Positions 24,040 through 34,942 of a DNA stretch of 64,000 nucleotides are shown here, one piece after another. Position 1 is the stretch's first letter. The number at the start of each line of letters is the position of its first letter. The notes beneath the pieces are model-generated. The model did not search any database and was not told where the DNA came from. It saw only the letters and a program-made list of their open reading frames with translations. The position numbers and the translations under genes were made by a program. Source of the stretch: Angiostrongylus vasorum (Eukaryota > Nematoda > Chromadorea > Rhabditida > Metastrongylidae); assembly GCA_018806985.1 (NCBI GenBank), contig JADANN010000409.1, forward strand, positions 1,302,001-1,366,000, given 5' to 3'.

Positions 24040-24056
24040 ATTCACTGCGACCAGTT
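24040..24056. repeat. Right copy of putative PLE target-site duplication
   Basis: See 22054-22070; two C/T differences. Confidence 0.5.
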
Positions 24057-24127
24057 AACCCCGAAGCACATGAGTTTTTTTGTGAGTCACTTCGTTGCAA
24101 ATCTGTTTATTTCTTTCCCCACATTTG

Positions 24128-24385
24128 CAGCAGTGGTGCCGAACCCTGCAATACACACGTGGTCGTTGGTCCAATTCTATCCACCGGAAAAAGCGACCCC
24201 CTCCTTTCCTCCTAGTTTGGTATCAGACTTATCTAGCAGGGCAAAAAACACTGGTTTGATAAATCAGTAAACTCCAGAAAGTCGTTATATAAGTCGAATA
24301 TGTATTCATTCACCTTAACGATGCTTGGTTTATTCGAATACATGACGCAACCCTCAGACATTGATCAACGGGGGAACGCTTTGTC
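24128..24385 (+). repeat. SINE-A copy, old, second head type
   Basis: The head reads CACACGTGGTCGTTGGTCC instead of GTGGAATCGATCCC, which puts it with the 26400, 49524 and 63497 copies. Body strongly diverged. Confidence 0.7.
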
Positions 24386-26399
24386 TCTTACGGTTTCTTA
24401 TTTTTACTATTCATCGCATCGAACAATGTTGCACTTTATGGATTATTTCGTAACGGGTAGAATGATTAACCCATTCATGGTCATGTGAGCCATATATCGC
24501 ACATAGGCGCTCGAACTTATTTCCTACTTTAAAAGATAAGCATTAGACCTCAGGAAACTTCATTAATAGAACTAAAATGCATTTGGAATGGACACTTTTT
24601 TTTGGTAAGAGTGGAACTTTATGGAACCTGTGGATTTAGTTTTTCCGTCACGACATTCTAGGGTATTGTAGCCAACTTTTGTTTCGAACAGAGAAGCGCT
24701 TGAACAAGTAGCATTTGGCGTAATGGTCTTTCCGATTACATCTTTAATGTTAGCAGCTGCTCCAGTTCGTGTATAAATTTCTTCAAAGGACAGTCCTATT
24801 CTACTACATCTAATCTACCAAATTTTGGAGCGAAGTCGAAGTGTAACAAGTTTTCCATGTATACTTAAAACGACAAGGTGAAGTTCCCTCTAGATGTTCC
24901 TCATACCTTGAAATGGGCAAGAACTGCAATTATCGAAGGACAGCGGTGGTCAGTGAGTTAGAAACACTTTTATCAAAGACTTTTTCTATGTCGGAGCATC
25001 TTGCCGTTTGTCAAGATGGAATTTGTGTGCCCTTGAAATCGTGATTTCGAGGTATGCATGTCAAACGAATTCTTGAGAGATCGGCCTTGGTTGCTGAGTG
25101 GGTACTATTCCTGTTTATTTTGGAAGCTTTGTGTTGGCTTTCTATGATTTGCAGGCGATAGACGCAATAATGTAATGAAAATCAATATATCTTGATGCAC
25201 TCAGAAACTGATTACATACTTAACTTTTGAGTGGAGGCTGCAATTAACAAATTACAAGAAGTATATTGTTGATCTTTCTTAAAAATGAAATCTTAGTGAT
25301 GGTTCGTCACCCATGTTCAATTCTAATGATACCGTCAGTAATACTAGTTTCAGCTAGTGTCATTCATCTACCAGTTGACAACATTTGATAGCCTGAATGA
25401 CAGTCTGATGGACGGCTACAGGTCTTTGAAGAATTACGTTACCATATCTGTTGTTCAGGTAATGTCTGACTTAATAGGTGATCTATATTGGTTCCAGTTT
25501 TAGTTTTTACCTATCTTCATGAATTTACCTTTATTCATCTTCTATACCTTTTCAACCTCGTTGTTTTCGAAGATCTACATGACATGCCGAAACAGAATTC
25601 CTCTTATTACTTATAAAGTATCTATGAAGCTTAGTTGTTCTGAATCACATAGCACAAATTTTGTCTACACACGTACCGGAAAAAACGGCAGAAATCGAGG
25701 AGTTGTGGAGTGCTCATCTGACTCTGCTTTTGCATCGAAAAATTGAAAAGCGTTAGAATCAAAAAGGTGTGTCAAATAGGTTAACCGTTTTTTTTTCATT
25801 GAGATTATAGCCAAAGGTATAGTTTATTTCCCATGTACTAGTAGATTACGCGGATTGTCGTCTATACGTCGTAATTACAGTAATCGGATTCTTTTCATAG
25901 GGGCTGCTACCCTTCATCATATCCTCTTCCTTTATTTTTGAGGGGGAGGAAAAGCCAATATTCTCCTATAAGAATATAGTTGTACGAAGTAGTTGAATCG
26001 AACCTCAGTGAGAAGATATGTAAGGAAAGGAATCGTTTCATTGAACAGGAACGCATTATTTTAGGCTTACACCACTATTAATGAGTTCTTTGACTCGCTA
26101 GGGGTGCAGTGTAATGTCTGGGTGGAATACGAAAAGTATATAATATGATACGAATGCTGGAGAAGATTTCACATAGAGCAGTTCAAGTCCTCAAAATCGG
26201 CAAATATTCCACTGTTTCACTTCCCACTATTTTTCCATCGTTTCCCTCAACATTGATAGTAGTCGCGTAGTCGCTCCTTTGTACTGATTTATAATTTTTT
26301 ACACTTTCATGGTTAATGGCCATCGTTTAATATTTTTTCCTAATAAGAGTTTTAATAAGAATATGCTCTTGCTATACCAATATTAGGATCACGTGTATC
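24386..26399. other. No gene recognised
   Basis: 2 kb of AT-rich sequence. The plus-strand frame 25519-25746 ends with coding-like codons (GKNGRNRGVVECSSDSAF) but has no splice sites. Nothing else. Confidence 0.35.
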
Positions 26400-26650
26400 A
26401 CAGCTGGTAGAGGTGCTGCACAATCCACACGTGGTCTTTGGTTCGAGCCCTTACCTTGCGTTAGCCGGTTTCTTCATTGCCCTCTGGGGTCGGCAGATTG
26501 GTACCAGACGTGTCTTGGAGGGTATCAGCACTGATTTGATACATCGATAATCCACTACAAGCCACCATATTACCCAGATATACATCCAGTCACTTCTAAA
26601 TGTCCTCGATGAAGTCGTATGCATGATGTATCGGATCAATACCAAATGAC
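26400..26650 (+). repeat. SINE-A copy, old, second head type
   Basis: Head with CACACGTGGTCTTTGGTTCG and B box GGTTCGAGCCC. Body diverged, 3' end GATCAATACC. Confidence 0.72.
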
Positions 26651-26865
26651 TTATCTATTGTCCTTCATGTTAGTATTATGGCTGCATCGGTGTACCGTAA
26701 TGGAACACGTTCCTTGGTGTTAAACTATGATAAATATCAAGGTTACCAAAAAGTTAAATAAATTCTCACGAATCCATAAGCTCAGCTAAGCGTAAGCCAA
26801 TGCCAAAAATTCGGCAATATCCTTGAACAAACATAGTCACATCACTGATTTATTGCTTGGGAGAC
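26651..26865. other. No gene recognised
   Basis: Short unassigned gap. Confidence 0.4.
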
Positions 26866-26960
26866 CCTGCCAGGGGATGAATTCCCCTCTATACATTGCA
26901 GTCCGACACCCAGGGACACCTCCAAGCCACGATGAGGCGGTTTAAGCATTGGGAGGCATG
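26866..26960 (-). repeat. Family E fragment
   Basis: Matches the 5' part of 28216-28660 in reverse (CCGACACCCAGGGACACC, CCACGATGAGGCGG). Confidence 0.65.
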
Positions 26961-27107
26961 TATCCTACACGAAAGCAAAATGCAAAAAACCGTATAAAAA
27001 GGAGTAAATTGCTGATGAGGTATGGGTCTGATTCTTCCTTGGTGACAAGGAGATTGATCTCTAAAGCGATTGAAGGAGTTAAACTCAATTAAACTATAGT
27101 ATAAAAG

Positions 27108-27390
27108 ATGTGGTGTGGCGCAGTGGTCGGTGTTGCCCTCCAACACACACGTGGAATCGATCTCCGCTTCCCTGGCTCACCAAGCCTTCCATCCCTCCGG
27201 AGTCTGCAAATTGGTACCAGACTTATCTGGTGGAATAGCAGCACTGGTTCGATACATCGGTAGGCCACCGTGAGTCATTGTAAAGCCCAGATATGCATTC
27301 AATCACCTCCAACGATACTTAATGAAGTCAAATGCATGGCGCATCCTTCACGGATTGACCAACGCCGAGGGCTTTGTCCATTTTATCCTT
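27108..27390 (+). repeat. SINE-A copy, near full length
   Basis: GTGTGGCGCAGTGGTCGG head, complete body, 3' end GCTTTGTCCATTTTATCC. Confidence 0.92.
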
Positions 27391-27835
27391 GAACAAACAT
27401 AGTCACATGGTGGCATATTCGGCTAGATCTACAAATGCTGCTGAGTGGCAGTTGTGGCAACCTAAGAATGGCCTGCCTTGACTGTCTCGGGACTCCGGGA
27501 ACCTAATTCCGTTATTGCAAAGTGCCCTTCAGATGGACACTGCTGTATTTCCTTATCATTCATGAATAGCCTTTTGGAATGTGAAAATGGTTAACTGGTC
27601 GAAGGAACTTTTATTTAATATGTTTTCTTGTATCTCTCATCCGCGAATGTCTTCGTACTTCCATGTGTTCGTCTGCTCCTTGTCTTCTTTCTGAATGTTG
27701 TTGGATGACGGTCAAGTTGACTCCCTGGAAATCCTGGAACAACCATTCTAGAGCGTTCTCTAATCTTCTGCAGAAGAACTGGTAGCACGCTCGTAGTGAT
27801 GCTGTTCCTCACGAGCACGGTGCTCGTTCGATCTT
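27391..27835. other. No gene recognised
   Basis: Unassigned. The minus-strand frame at 27615-27881 runs into the next SINE fragment. Confidence 0.35.
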
Positions 27836-27895
27836 CCTCACCAAGCTTTCCTACCCTCTGAGGTCGGGAGATTGGTACCAAACTTGTTTCAGATC
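27836..27895 (+). repeat. SINE-A fragment
   Basis: Only CACCAAGCTTTCCTACCC to GGTACCAAACTTGTTTC remains. Confidence 0.7.
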
Positions 27896-27929
27896 AACTG
27901 CCTCTGTGCAGCACAAATAGCAGCGCTTT

Positions 27930-28100
27930 AGCACCGCTATCTCAAGACTCCAAGGATAATCGAGTCGACCAGTATTCAGTCATATTAATAAAAAAAAGGC
28001 GAAAAATCCTCAAGTAGCAGCTAAACCTACACGTAAAAAGTTCCAAGACTTTCGTGGTGATGGATGCGAGGAAACCAGTCTAATGCGTTAATTTTCGGAT
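27930..28100 (+). repeat. Family C repeat copy
   Basis: The best-preserved body of this family: ATAATCGAGTCGACCAG, AAAATCCTCAAGTAGCAGC, ATGGATGCGAGGAAACCAG. Confidence 0.75.
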
Positions 28101-28215
28101 CCGCACTGTAGATTAAGGACGGACCATGATAAGTAGTAACCTGGCAACCAATTTAGCGAACAGGACGTATTGAATACCTGGTGGATTGGGATCAGGGACA
28201 AATTAGCGACCTTAT

Positions 28216-28660
28216 TTGTATTGTGCATGGCATCTATGGCTAGTGCACTTTCCGCACAGAATAATTATTAAGTCGCCTCATCGTGGCTGGGTCCCAGGTG
28301 TTCTTGGGTGTTGGGCTGCGATGTACAGCTGGGATTCATCCCCCAGCAGGGTCTCCCAAGCTGAGGAGGAGTTCTGCGTTTCCATTAGGAAACCCAGCTA
28401 GGAGTAGACTAATAGCAGATTCCACCACCGTCCTACTATCAAATTGGTCGCATGGTGACAAATTTCCCTCTAGTCCACAATAGTGGCGACTGCGTGTGGT
28501 GGTGAAGACCTGGGGCAGACATTGGCTTGGCTGACCTCGAGACTTCAGGGAATCACATCAGCTAAACCAGAAGTACTCCAGAAAAAATGGAACTTATGCT
28601 GGGGCCCGCAAAACCACTGAAGATGGGCCGTCCAAGTAACCAAGTAAGTAAGTATTTTTT
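28216..28660 (+). repeat. Family E repeat, longest copy, AAGT tail
   Basis: About 440 bases shared in part with 5205 (-), 26866 (-) and 29940 (-). It ends CCAAGTAACCAAGTAAGTAA, a short tandem tail typical of non-LTR retroelements and SINEs of the RTE type. No reverse transcriptase is encoded, so it is either a non-autonomous element or an end fragment of one. Confidence 0.7.
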
Positions 28661-29369
28661 TCATTAGGAGGTCCTCTCGTTAATAATTTTGTGTAAAATG
28701 ATAACGGACCCATTACTCGGCTATATTGGTTTTCACAAGAACAGTCTTGTTTTACTTATGCTTTCTCGAGTCAAAAATAGTCCTTCTCATCTTTAGGGAC
28801 ATTTCTGTGTAATCCACGAGCTGATTGCAAATGAAACTCATCGCTTCCCACGAATGTGGGGTTACACAGTGATAGCCTCAAAAATATGGTATCAACGGTG
28901 GGTCAATTTTGGACAAATTAAATAAGCTTTAATAAACTAAAACAAAAAGGAAGGTAAGCTGGAAGTGTCTGTTGAAATAATGGTCGCAAGAAAAGGTTCT
29001 TTTTGATATTCTTATGATTCATTATGTCAAAGGTCGTAGTGACGTTCGAAGACAACATTTCTCAGTGATAGATGTAATTTCGAAGAGAATAAGTTGTCAG
29101 TAACTTTTTGGATTGTTGATATAGGTATTTATTTGGTCAACGTTTCTAAAGTTAACAATCTGAGGAATTATTGATTACTACTATCTACGTTAAGTCGAGG
29201 TCGGTTTGAAAAGTAGAATCAGTTGTGTTCTTGGCATTTAAATGGCTTGTGGAGGAATCTTGTGTCCTCTAAACGAACAGATATGTGCTTCTTAAAGTTG
29301 ATTATACAATAGTGAAATTCTAGTATTCTTGAGCTTTTTAACTAAAATGACTATAGATTCGGCTCTTCC
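28661..29369. other. No gene recognised
   Basis: Featureless AT-rich sequence. Confidence 0.4.
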
Positions 29370-29510
29370 GTCTCAAGTACCGTAGAGGTGACTAGATGCA
29401 TATTTGGCGTATACATTGCCTTGAGGTGGCGTACGAATGTACGAAGCCACTGTCTTGGCCCTCACCAGTAGGTCTGGTACTAATTTTCCGACTCCAGAAT
29501 GATGTGGGCG
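29370..29510 (-). repeat. SINE-A fragment, old
   Basis: Minus-strand words GTCGGAAAATTAGTACCAG and GATGCATATTTGG survive. Both ends are gone. Confidence 0.6.
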
Positions 29511-29939
29511 TTTTTTTTTCGTCAACTTAACCATGAGTGTGATTAAACCAACGAGATTATAGCCATCGCGTGGAACCTCTAACAACTACGCTGCACGCTC
29601 ACTTTCGACTAGTGTTATGCGAAGTAAAAATAGATTAGATATATTTACTTTATAATATTGATAGCAACAATAAAATTAACTAATTTCGCAAGTTGTTTAA
29701 CTCTAGCTACTTTTTTTTCGTTAGGAATTCTAATTTATCTGAAATTAATGTGTGGTTGTTTTGGAAACCTATGACATCAAAACTTTGTTATTACCCAACC
29801 AGAGATACTCCTCTTTCATTTTCCGCAACATTGGGCTGCCTGTGTGAACATCAGTATCTCGCTTCTCATCTCTTCCTCATTATTTTGTTCATGTATTTTC
29901 ATGTATTTGTTTCCTTTCGTTAATTATAAAACTTACTTG
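29511..29939. other. No gene recognised
   Basis: The plus-strand frame 29693-29923 is low-complexity and unsupported. Confidence 0.4.
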
Positions 29940-30320
29940 GAAACTCGGATGGCCCGTCCTCACTGGTTGTGCGGGCCCTCAGCATAATCTCCACTTCTTC
30001 GGAATTTTGCTGGTTTAGCTATTGTGGCTCCCTGGAGTCCCGAGATCAGCCATGCTAAACTCTGCCGCAGGTCGTCACAACCACAGGCAGTCACCGCCCT
30101 TGTAATTGGAAGGAGATTTGCTACCATGCGACTGGTTTGGTACCGGGACGGTGACGGATCCTGGTGTTGGTTTATTCTTAGCTAGGCCTCCTGACGGAAA
30201 CGCCGAACTGCTTCTCAGCTTGGGGAGACTGCCAGCGGATCTGAGCTCCCAGCTGTTGTAAATCGCAGCCCGACACCCAGGAACACTTACCAACCACGAT
30301 GAGGCAGTAAACCGTTGGGA
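29940..30320 (-). repeat. Family E repeat copy
   Basis: Reverse copy of 28216-28660. Its 3' end on the minus strand reads CCAAGTAAGTTTT. Confidence 0.75.
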
Positions 30321-30445
30321 GAGTAGGCGAGAATAAAGAAGATATTTTCGTGATTTTTCTCTACGAAGATGTGTTATTTGTGAAAAAACGTGGAAGTTTT
30401 GGCAAAATTGGGCTGTCCGAATCTAATTTCTTATCATAGTTTCAG

Positions 30446-30817
30446 GCCTATTCACCATTCCGCCGCTCACTTTGAATCTGATGGTGCAGTGTGCTCTCAG
30501 GCCGCTGCTCTCCTCGAGAGCACAAAGTCGCGAAGTCTTGTAGTAGCTGGCGCTAGCAGATACGCCGTTATTGGGTAACTATTTTATCGCTATTTCCATA
30601 TAACGAAATTGCTGACTTGTGTAGACCTGTTGCTAATATCTTAGTTATCTGCCTCGCTCTTGACAGTGTACCTATTGCTGATCTGGCTAAAGAGCACAGA
30701 TTTCCAAAAGATCACCCGAAAACGAACCTAAATGGAGCACAAAAAAATAATGTCGTAGGATGTCGTTCAAATGTGGTCTTTTCAAAAATTGAAACCCGGA
30801 TAGCAGCAATTTTTTGA
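30446..30817 (+). CDS. Two-exon coding candidate, conserved-looking, unnamed
   Basis: Exon 30446-30574 follows ATCATAGTTTCAG and reads PIHHSAAHFESDGAVCSQAA, then LLESTKSRSLVVAGASRYAV, ending at GG/GTAACT. A 50-base intron ends ACTTGTGTAG at 30624. Exon 30625 onwards continues in frame (PVANILVICLALDSVPIADL, KEHRFPKDHPKTN) to a stop at 30817. The part after about 30750 looks less like coding and may be intron. GC content is high for the region, codon choice is balanced, and the splice sites and phase (2 to 1 base) agree. The protein looks globular and enzyme-like, with one hydrophobic stretch across the exon join. I cannot assign a family. The 5' exons are not identified. Confidence 0.5.
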
Positions 30818-31376
30818 GGCGGTCATTTGAAGTGATAAAACTATGAATGTATTCACTGTCCTCAGTGTCGCTTTCACGTTGATTTGACGAAGAAACACAA
30901 GATTCGTGCTAGTATGTTTTTGACTGTTCATATACATCCTTTAGGAACCATCGTTCTGATTGCCAACCACAATTTCAACTGGCAGATGCTGCTCACAATT
31001 GTCGTAGTATGTTCCATGTTAGTTAGGCGCCGAGATATGTTTTGAACCCCATAAATTGATTTCTCCAAGAAATGGAACGCATAACTTGGTACCTGCTTTT
31101 TGCTTCAGAGGCGATAATTGCTTTAACCTATCGTTTTTGATGAGCTGACGAAAAGCTGCCTGTTGAATTCTCTGGCTTCATAAAAAGTGGACGATAAAAA
31201 CAGGTCCGGTGAAGTTTGAATCTGTCGAAATGTTAGCCATTGTGAAACAAACATTATGTCTACAAGTTTACGTCAGCTCATCAAGAACATGGCTGTGCAT
31301 TGATAAATGCTGGAAGTTAACATTGGGAACTGGCACTTTTTTATTGTTCAAACGACTACTTTACTGTCAGTGTAGG
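30818..31376. other. No gene recognised
   Basis: The frame 31209-31394 has no splice support. Confidence 0.35.
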
Positions 31377-31660
31377 ATGTGTGTGGCGCAGTGATCGAAG
31401 GCGCCCTGCAACACACACACACACACAGGATCGATCCCAGCGCCTCTGGCCCACCAAGCCTTCCATCTCTCCGGTGTCGGCAAATTGATATCAGATTTGT
31501 CTGAGAGGATAGCAGCACTGACTCGATACATCGATAGACCACCGCGAGTCATTGTAAAGGCTAGATATGAATTCAATCATTTCCAGACGGTGCTTAATGA
31601 AGTCGAATGCATGGCGCACACCTCAGAGATTGATCAACGCCGAGTGCTTTATCCTCTGTA
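31377..31660 (+). repeat. SINE-A copy, near full length
   Basis: Head GTGTGGCGCAGTGATCG, a short (AC)n expansion at the position of the ACACACGTGG word, full body and 3' end. Confidence 0.92.
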
Positions 31661-32261
31661 CTTTGCACTGTCAGCATATCATTGACGGGGTTAGTCAGCT
31701 AGGACCAAGAATCAGTAAATCTTATAAGTGATATGTTCGATGAAAATGTCTACCCTTCGTAAATAATAATAAAATGGTAATAAAATTAGTGCAGCGCACT
31801 TGGAAGTTTTCTCTTGTTTGTTCGGTTGAAAGTGCTCTTAGGTGCCGTTCAGATGTGTTATTAGGCACTCAAGGTTCACACGTCGCTGCAATCGTACTGA
31901 ATAAAAATACTATTCACAATACACTGTGTCTCATTTCTTGTGTTTCACTGGTAAAGAGATGAGCTTCTTAATTTCTAAACATCAGAAACGGAATTTTTTT
32001 CAACAGTGGTGGTAAGTAGAAGAGAATCTTGACACACCTGTGTACGAATTGGTGGAATCACGTCGTTATTTCCACTACTAGTTGAATAGCATCTGTCCAG
32101 CTGCTGCAAAGTCATATCCCAAAGAACTTCATGTCAATTAACGGACATGAACCACATGTTGATCTTTCAGTCCCTTCATCCCACACCTGTTTGAGAAGTG
32201 GTGATTTAGAACACTTGCAATGGAGTGAGCTGATAAGGAATGAAAAAAAGCGTAAAACTTT
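31661..32261. other. No gene recognised
   Basis: Unassigned. Confidence 0.4.
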
Positions 32262-32510
32262 TGGTTTTGATCAATCTCCGTGCAATACGCCATGCCTTTG
32301 ACTTCATCAAATCATTCGCATCATGGAGCAATGTGTATTCCTAAATGGCCTGTACATTAACTTGCTATTAACTATTGATACCTCAAGTCCGTGTTTTGTT
32401 CTCTCAAACAAGTTCGGTACCAGTTTACTAACTCCAAATATACAGTATGCTTTGCGGAACATGTATGTGTTAGAGGGCACCTTTATCCACTGCTCTAAAC
32501 GTGACCTATA
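32262..32510 (-). repeat. SINE-A copy, old
   Basis: Diverged but in order: 3' end TTTTGATCAATCTCCG on the plus strand, then body, then GTTCGGTACCAGTTTAC. Confidence 0.65.
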
Positions 32511-33499
32511 AAGGATCATACGACACGAAAATGGTGACCGCTTTTAACTTTAAATCAACATATTTAAGAGCTCCTAGTTGACTTAATTGGTATAAGAAAT
32601 AAGAAATATGCACAGATCTTTGCCTACAAGGCTTAATTTATCTATTCCAATGAAATCCTGATTTTCTGGAACCCACGGAATCTTTTTTTTCCTCATTTTT
32701 TTGTGAGTCGAGCTCCTATTTCGATCACAAACATTGAACAATCGTGGCTTCATCAAGCAAGGAACGCTGAGGTTCCTCAATGTATTATTAGTTTTTGTGG
32801 GTGCCACGCTCGCGTGGAAAGAATTTAAAAAAATGAATTTTTCTAATTCTTTGGTAATGTGAATTCTAAACTTTCTTCAAATTGGAACGTCATCTTGTGA
32901 AATATGTCTCGTTAAGGCGCCATAGAAAGCTCTCTTTTATAGAGCTGTAAATTTCGCAATCCCTCCACTATTATATCTATCGAGGAACTCATATCCGTTG
33001 TCCAGCTTCTTTGCGAATGCTTTAAGGGTTCAATGTTGCGAGTGCCTCAGGTAAATGGATCCTAGCTCAGCCGACACCGAGTCCACAAGTTTTCAAAGGT
33101 CTTCAGTGCGGTTAGTGAGACTAGAGCGCCATGGTGCCGGCGATGGGAGAGTGAGAAAGAACGCCTGCGGTAATGAGCTGATTGATGCTGTGAAAAAGCA
33201 CGATTCTGTCTTGTCCACAACAGAGCTCAATCGCACTTAGGCTCAACAATTCGTAACGGATTACTCCGCTTCGCCGGAATGCACTTTGACATTCTGCTTG
33301 TAGCCTAGCACCGTATCATTTTCATCTTTCCAGTTTCGGGAATTCCTTTTGCCCCTTCTTTAACGACGTCGAATCGAGATTCAAGCTGTTCGCCTCCTAG
33401 TCGGTGCTGTACTGCGCGAAAAGCGGCTACGATGTGCCTTAAAGTAGGGCTGATGTGCTTGGTCGAAGCGATGATTACGTTTTAGATTGAAAAAACATG
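32511..33499. other. No firm gene; small open frame at 33055-33240
   Basis: A 61-codon plus-strand frame (MDPSSADTESTSFQRSSVRL..., ending STTELNRT) has coding-like codons and higher GC, and the GC-rich stretch continues to about 33430 on no clear strand. It could be a gene fragment or an unrecognised repeat. The minus-strand segment near 32600-32690 resembles 60560-60640 (see findings). Confidence 0.25.
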
Positions 33500-33640
33500 C
33501 TTGGAATATTGTATAACTTATTATTTATTGCATATTATTTTTTTATGGCAGGGTATTATGCGAAATACAACCACAGTGATGCTGAGATATTTGCAAAACT
33601 CGGATCCCACACCAGATTCGATCCAGCGATTACCGTTTCC
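33500..33640 (-). repeat. Family B copy with another head
   Basis: Standard body (33535-33600). The head on the minus strand reads TGTGCAGTGGGTAACTGG, then GGATCGAATCTGG (a good B-box match), unlike the 20555 type. Confidence 0.8.
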
Positions 33641-33786
33641 AGTTACCCACTGCACAATTGAGGCCCTTGCTTTCCATTTGCCTCAGCCAGTTTATGTTTG
33701 GAGTGGTTCTAAAAGTAAGGAATTGAGGGACTTCCAGTAATTTCTTGCCAACCTGGTACTTTACTTCATTACACGGGACGCCATTA

Positions 33787-33882
33787 GAGCCTCTACGTTA
33801 CGAGAAGAGATGATTCTTCGTTCGCCAAATGAGGGACAAACCGTATCTTTTCAAATCTCATTGTGCGACGCATTAGTCAAGG
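33787..33882 (+). CDS. Possible exon, unknown
   Basis: A plus-strand frame reads ASTLREEMILRSPNEGQTVS then FQISLCDALVK before GTTTATG. It is coding-like, but both splice sites are weak. It may be upstream of the exon at 34487. Confidence 0.22.
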
Positions 33883-34486
33883 TTTATGATTTATGCTCTA
33901 TTAACATTTATTATAGTTATTACTTAAGGTCTGTCGCTTTTATTATTATTTTCGTTGTTGTTAAGGTTAGGTTTCCTTTTGTAATTTTGCAAAGATTGAT
34001 CTAGGTTTTCCGTAGTCCTGCTCCCTACAGTCTAGGGTTGTGTTCAGCTTGTTAAAGGTCGCTGAGAGTTCTGCTTCTTACCATTATTATGAAATCTCAT
34101 TACCTTGAAATAAGGACGAGGAATGTATCTAGTTGCTCTTAGTTCATTCAGTGCATGGAAACCAGTAATGCCAAGCTCATCTTATTCACCTACTTTTGGT
34201 GGCAGCATTTCTTAGTTTGACTTATTCTACCCCCAAACGTCTCTTTGTTGTCTTTTCAATACTGCTTTCAATTATGAATGTCATGAATATCTCTTCCGTA
34301 ATACATATAGCTATTATTGACGTATCCACGCGCTAACCTTTTTAATTTACTTTTTCTGTTTCGAGTTATGCGAGGTACATGCTGAAATTTTACAACGAGC
34401 AAAACGACACATGAAGTTACTTGGTTATATTTTAAGATAACTAAGGAATTTTTTACTAGTGATGCCGTCATGACTGCTTGTTACAG
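33883..34486. other. No gene recognised
   Basis: AT-rich, possibly intron between the two exon candidates. Confidence 0.3.
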
Positions 34487-34590
34487 TGGGTAAACACAGT
34501 GCTGAAAGATCTAGCCGATGAAGAAGCTCAGAAAGAAGGAAAGGAGAATGGTCATTTTTTTGTTCAGTGGCATGGTATGGCTGAAACCAG
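34487..34590 (+). CDS. Internal exon candidate, unknown protein
   Basis: 104 bases between an acceptor TGCTTGTTACAG and a donor CCAG/GTAGGT. It enters in phase 0 and leaves in phase 2. It reads WVNTVLKDLADEEAQKEGKE, then NGHFFVQWHGMAET. A 37-base gap to CATTTAG at 34627 would allow an in-frame continuation (KLMRVFNPHFCALRL), but that intron is very short. No family recognised. The exon ends about 230 bases before the PLE insertion, so the host gene may be interrupted by it. Confidence 0.42.
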
Positions 34591-34819
34591 GTAGGTTTTG
34601 CTGTTTGAAATTCGTAAAAAGGGCATTTAGAAAACTCATGAGAGTTTTCAATCCCCATTTCTGCGCTCTGCGTCTTATATTATGTTTTTTTTTATTATAT
34701 ATTACTTATTGTTTATCACATTATATTATGTCATACATTTTTATTTACCATATTATTTCGAGTCGCCATAGTTGGTATTTCAAAGATACACATTTTCTAA
34801 TATGATTCGGTCGCACGGC
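34591..34819. other. AT-rich flank
   Basis: Low-complexity TTATATTAT-rich sequence with nothing recognised. Confidence 0.4.
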
Positions 34820-34831
34820 AATTCATCGTTT
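34820..34831. repeat. Target-site duplication, left
   Basis: AATTCATCGTTT, repeated exactly at 38330-38341 on either side of PLE copy 2. Since CGTTTT also occurs in the terminal repeat, the boundary may be off by a few bases. Confidence 0.7.
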
Positions 34832-34906
34832 TCTTGTTCAGCAATCGCGAGGTTGTTAAACAGCATACATTTACTTCCATAGAAAAACACAATACAATAC
34901 AACAGT

Positions 34907-34942
34907 AGCTGACGTTTCGGCAGTATCGCCTTCTTCAGAGCC
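34907..34942 (-). ncRNA. Hammerhead-like ribozyme motif, PLE copy 2 left
   Basis: Minus strand: GGCT, CTGAAGA, A, GGC/GCC stem II with loop GATACT, GAA, ACGT, C, AGCT. All core bases are intact, and the outer stem has three pairs plus a G-U. Probably the best candidate for activity with 22198-22233. Confidence 0.7.

Larger units (their letters stand above)
22071..24040 (+). mobile_element. Penelope-like retroelement copy 1, palindromic and truncated
   Basis: Left arm 22071-22805 and right arm 23345-24040 are reverse complements. Each consists of the terminal repeat and the endonuclease-coding 3' part of the element. The 540-base centre and right arm read on the plus strand: end of the reverse transcriptase thumb (KWYRKPSNKNILVHF), linker, then GIY-YIG endonuclease. 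The palms and fingers of the reverse transcriptase are absent. So this is a 5'-truncated insertion joined to an inverted piece of its own 3' end, a structure known for this class. Related to the longer copy at 34832-38329. Confidence 0.87.

Noticed and set aside
22071..24040. CRISPR array or other direct-repeat array
   Set aside because: Repeats here and elsewhere are dispersed or inverted. No regularly spaced short direct repeats exist in the window.
31377..31440. True tRNA gene at SINE heads
   Set aside because: A- and B-box-like words are present, but no cloverleaf with anticodon stem and acceptor stem can be drawn.
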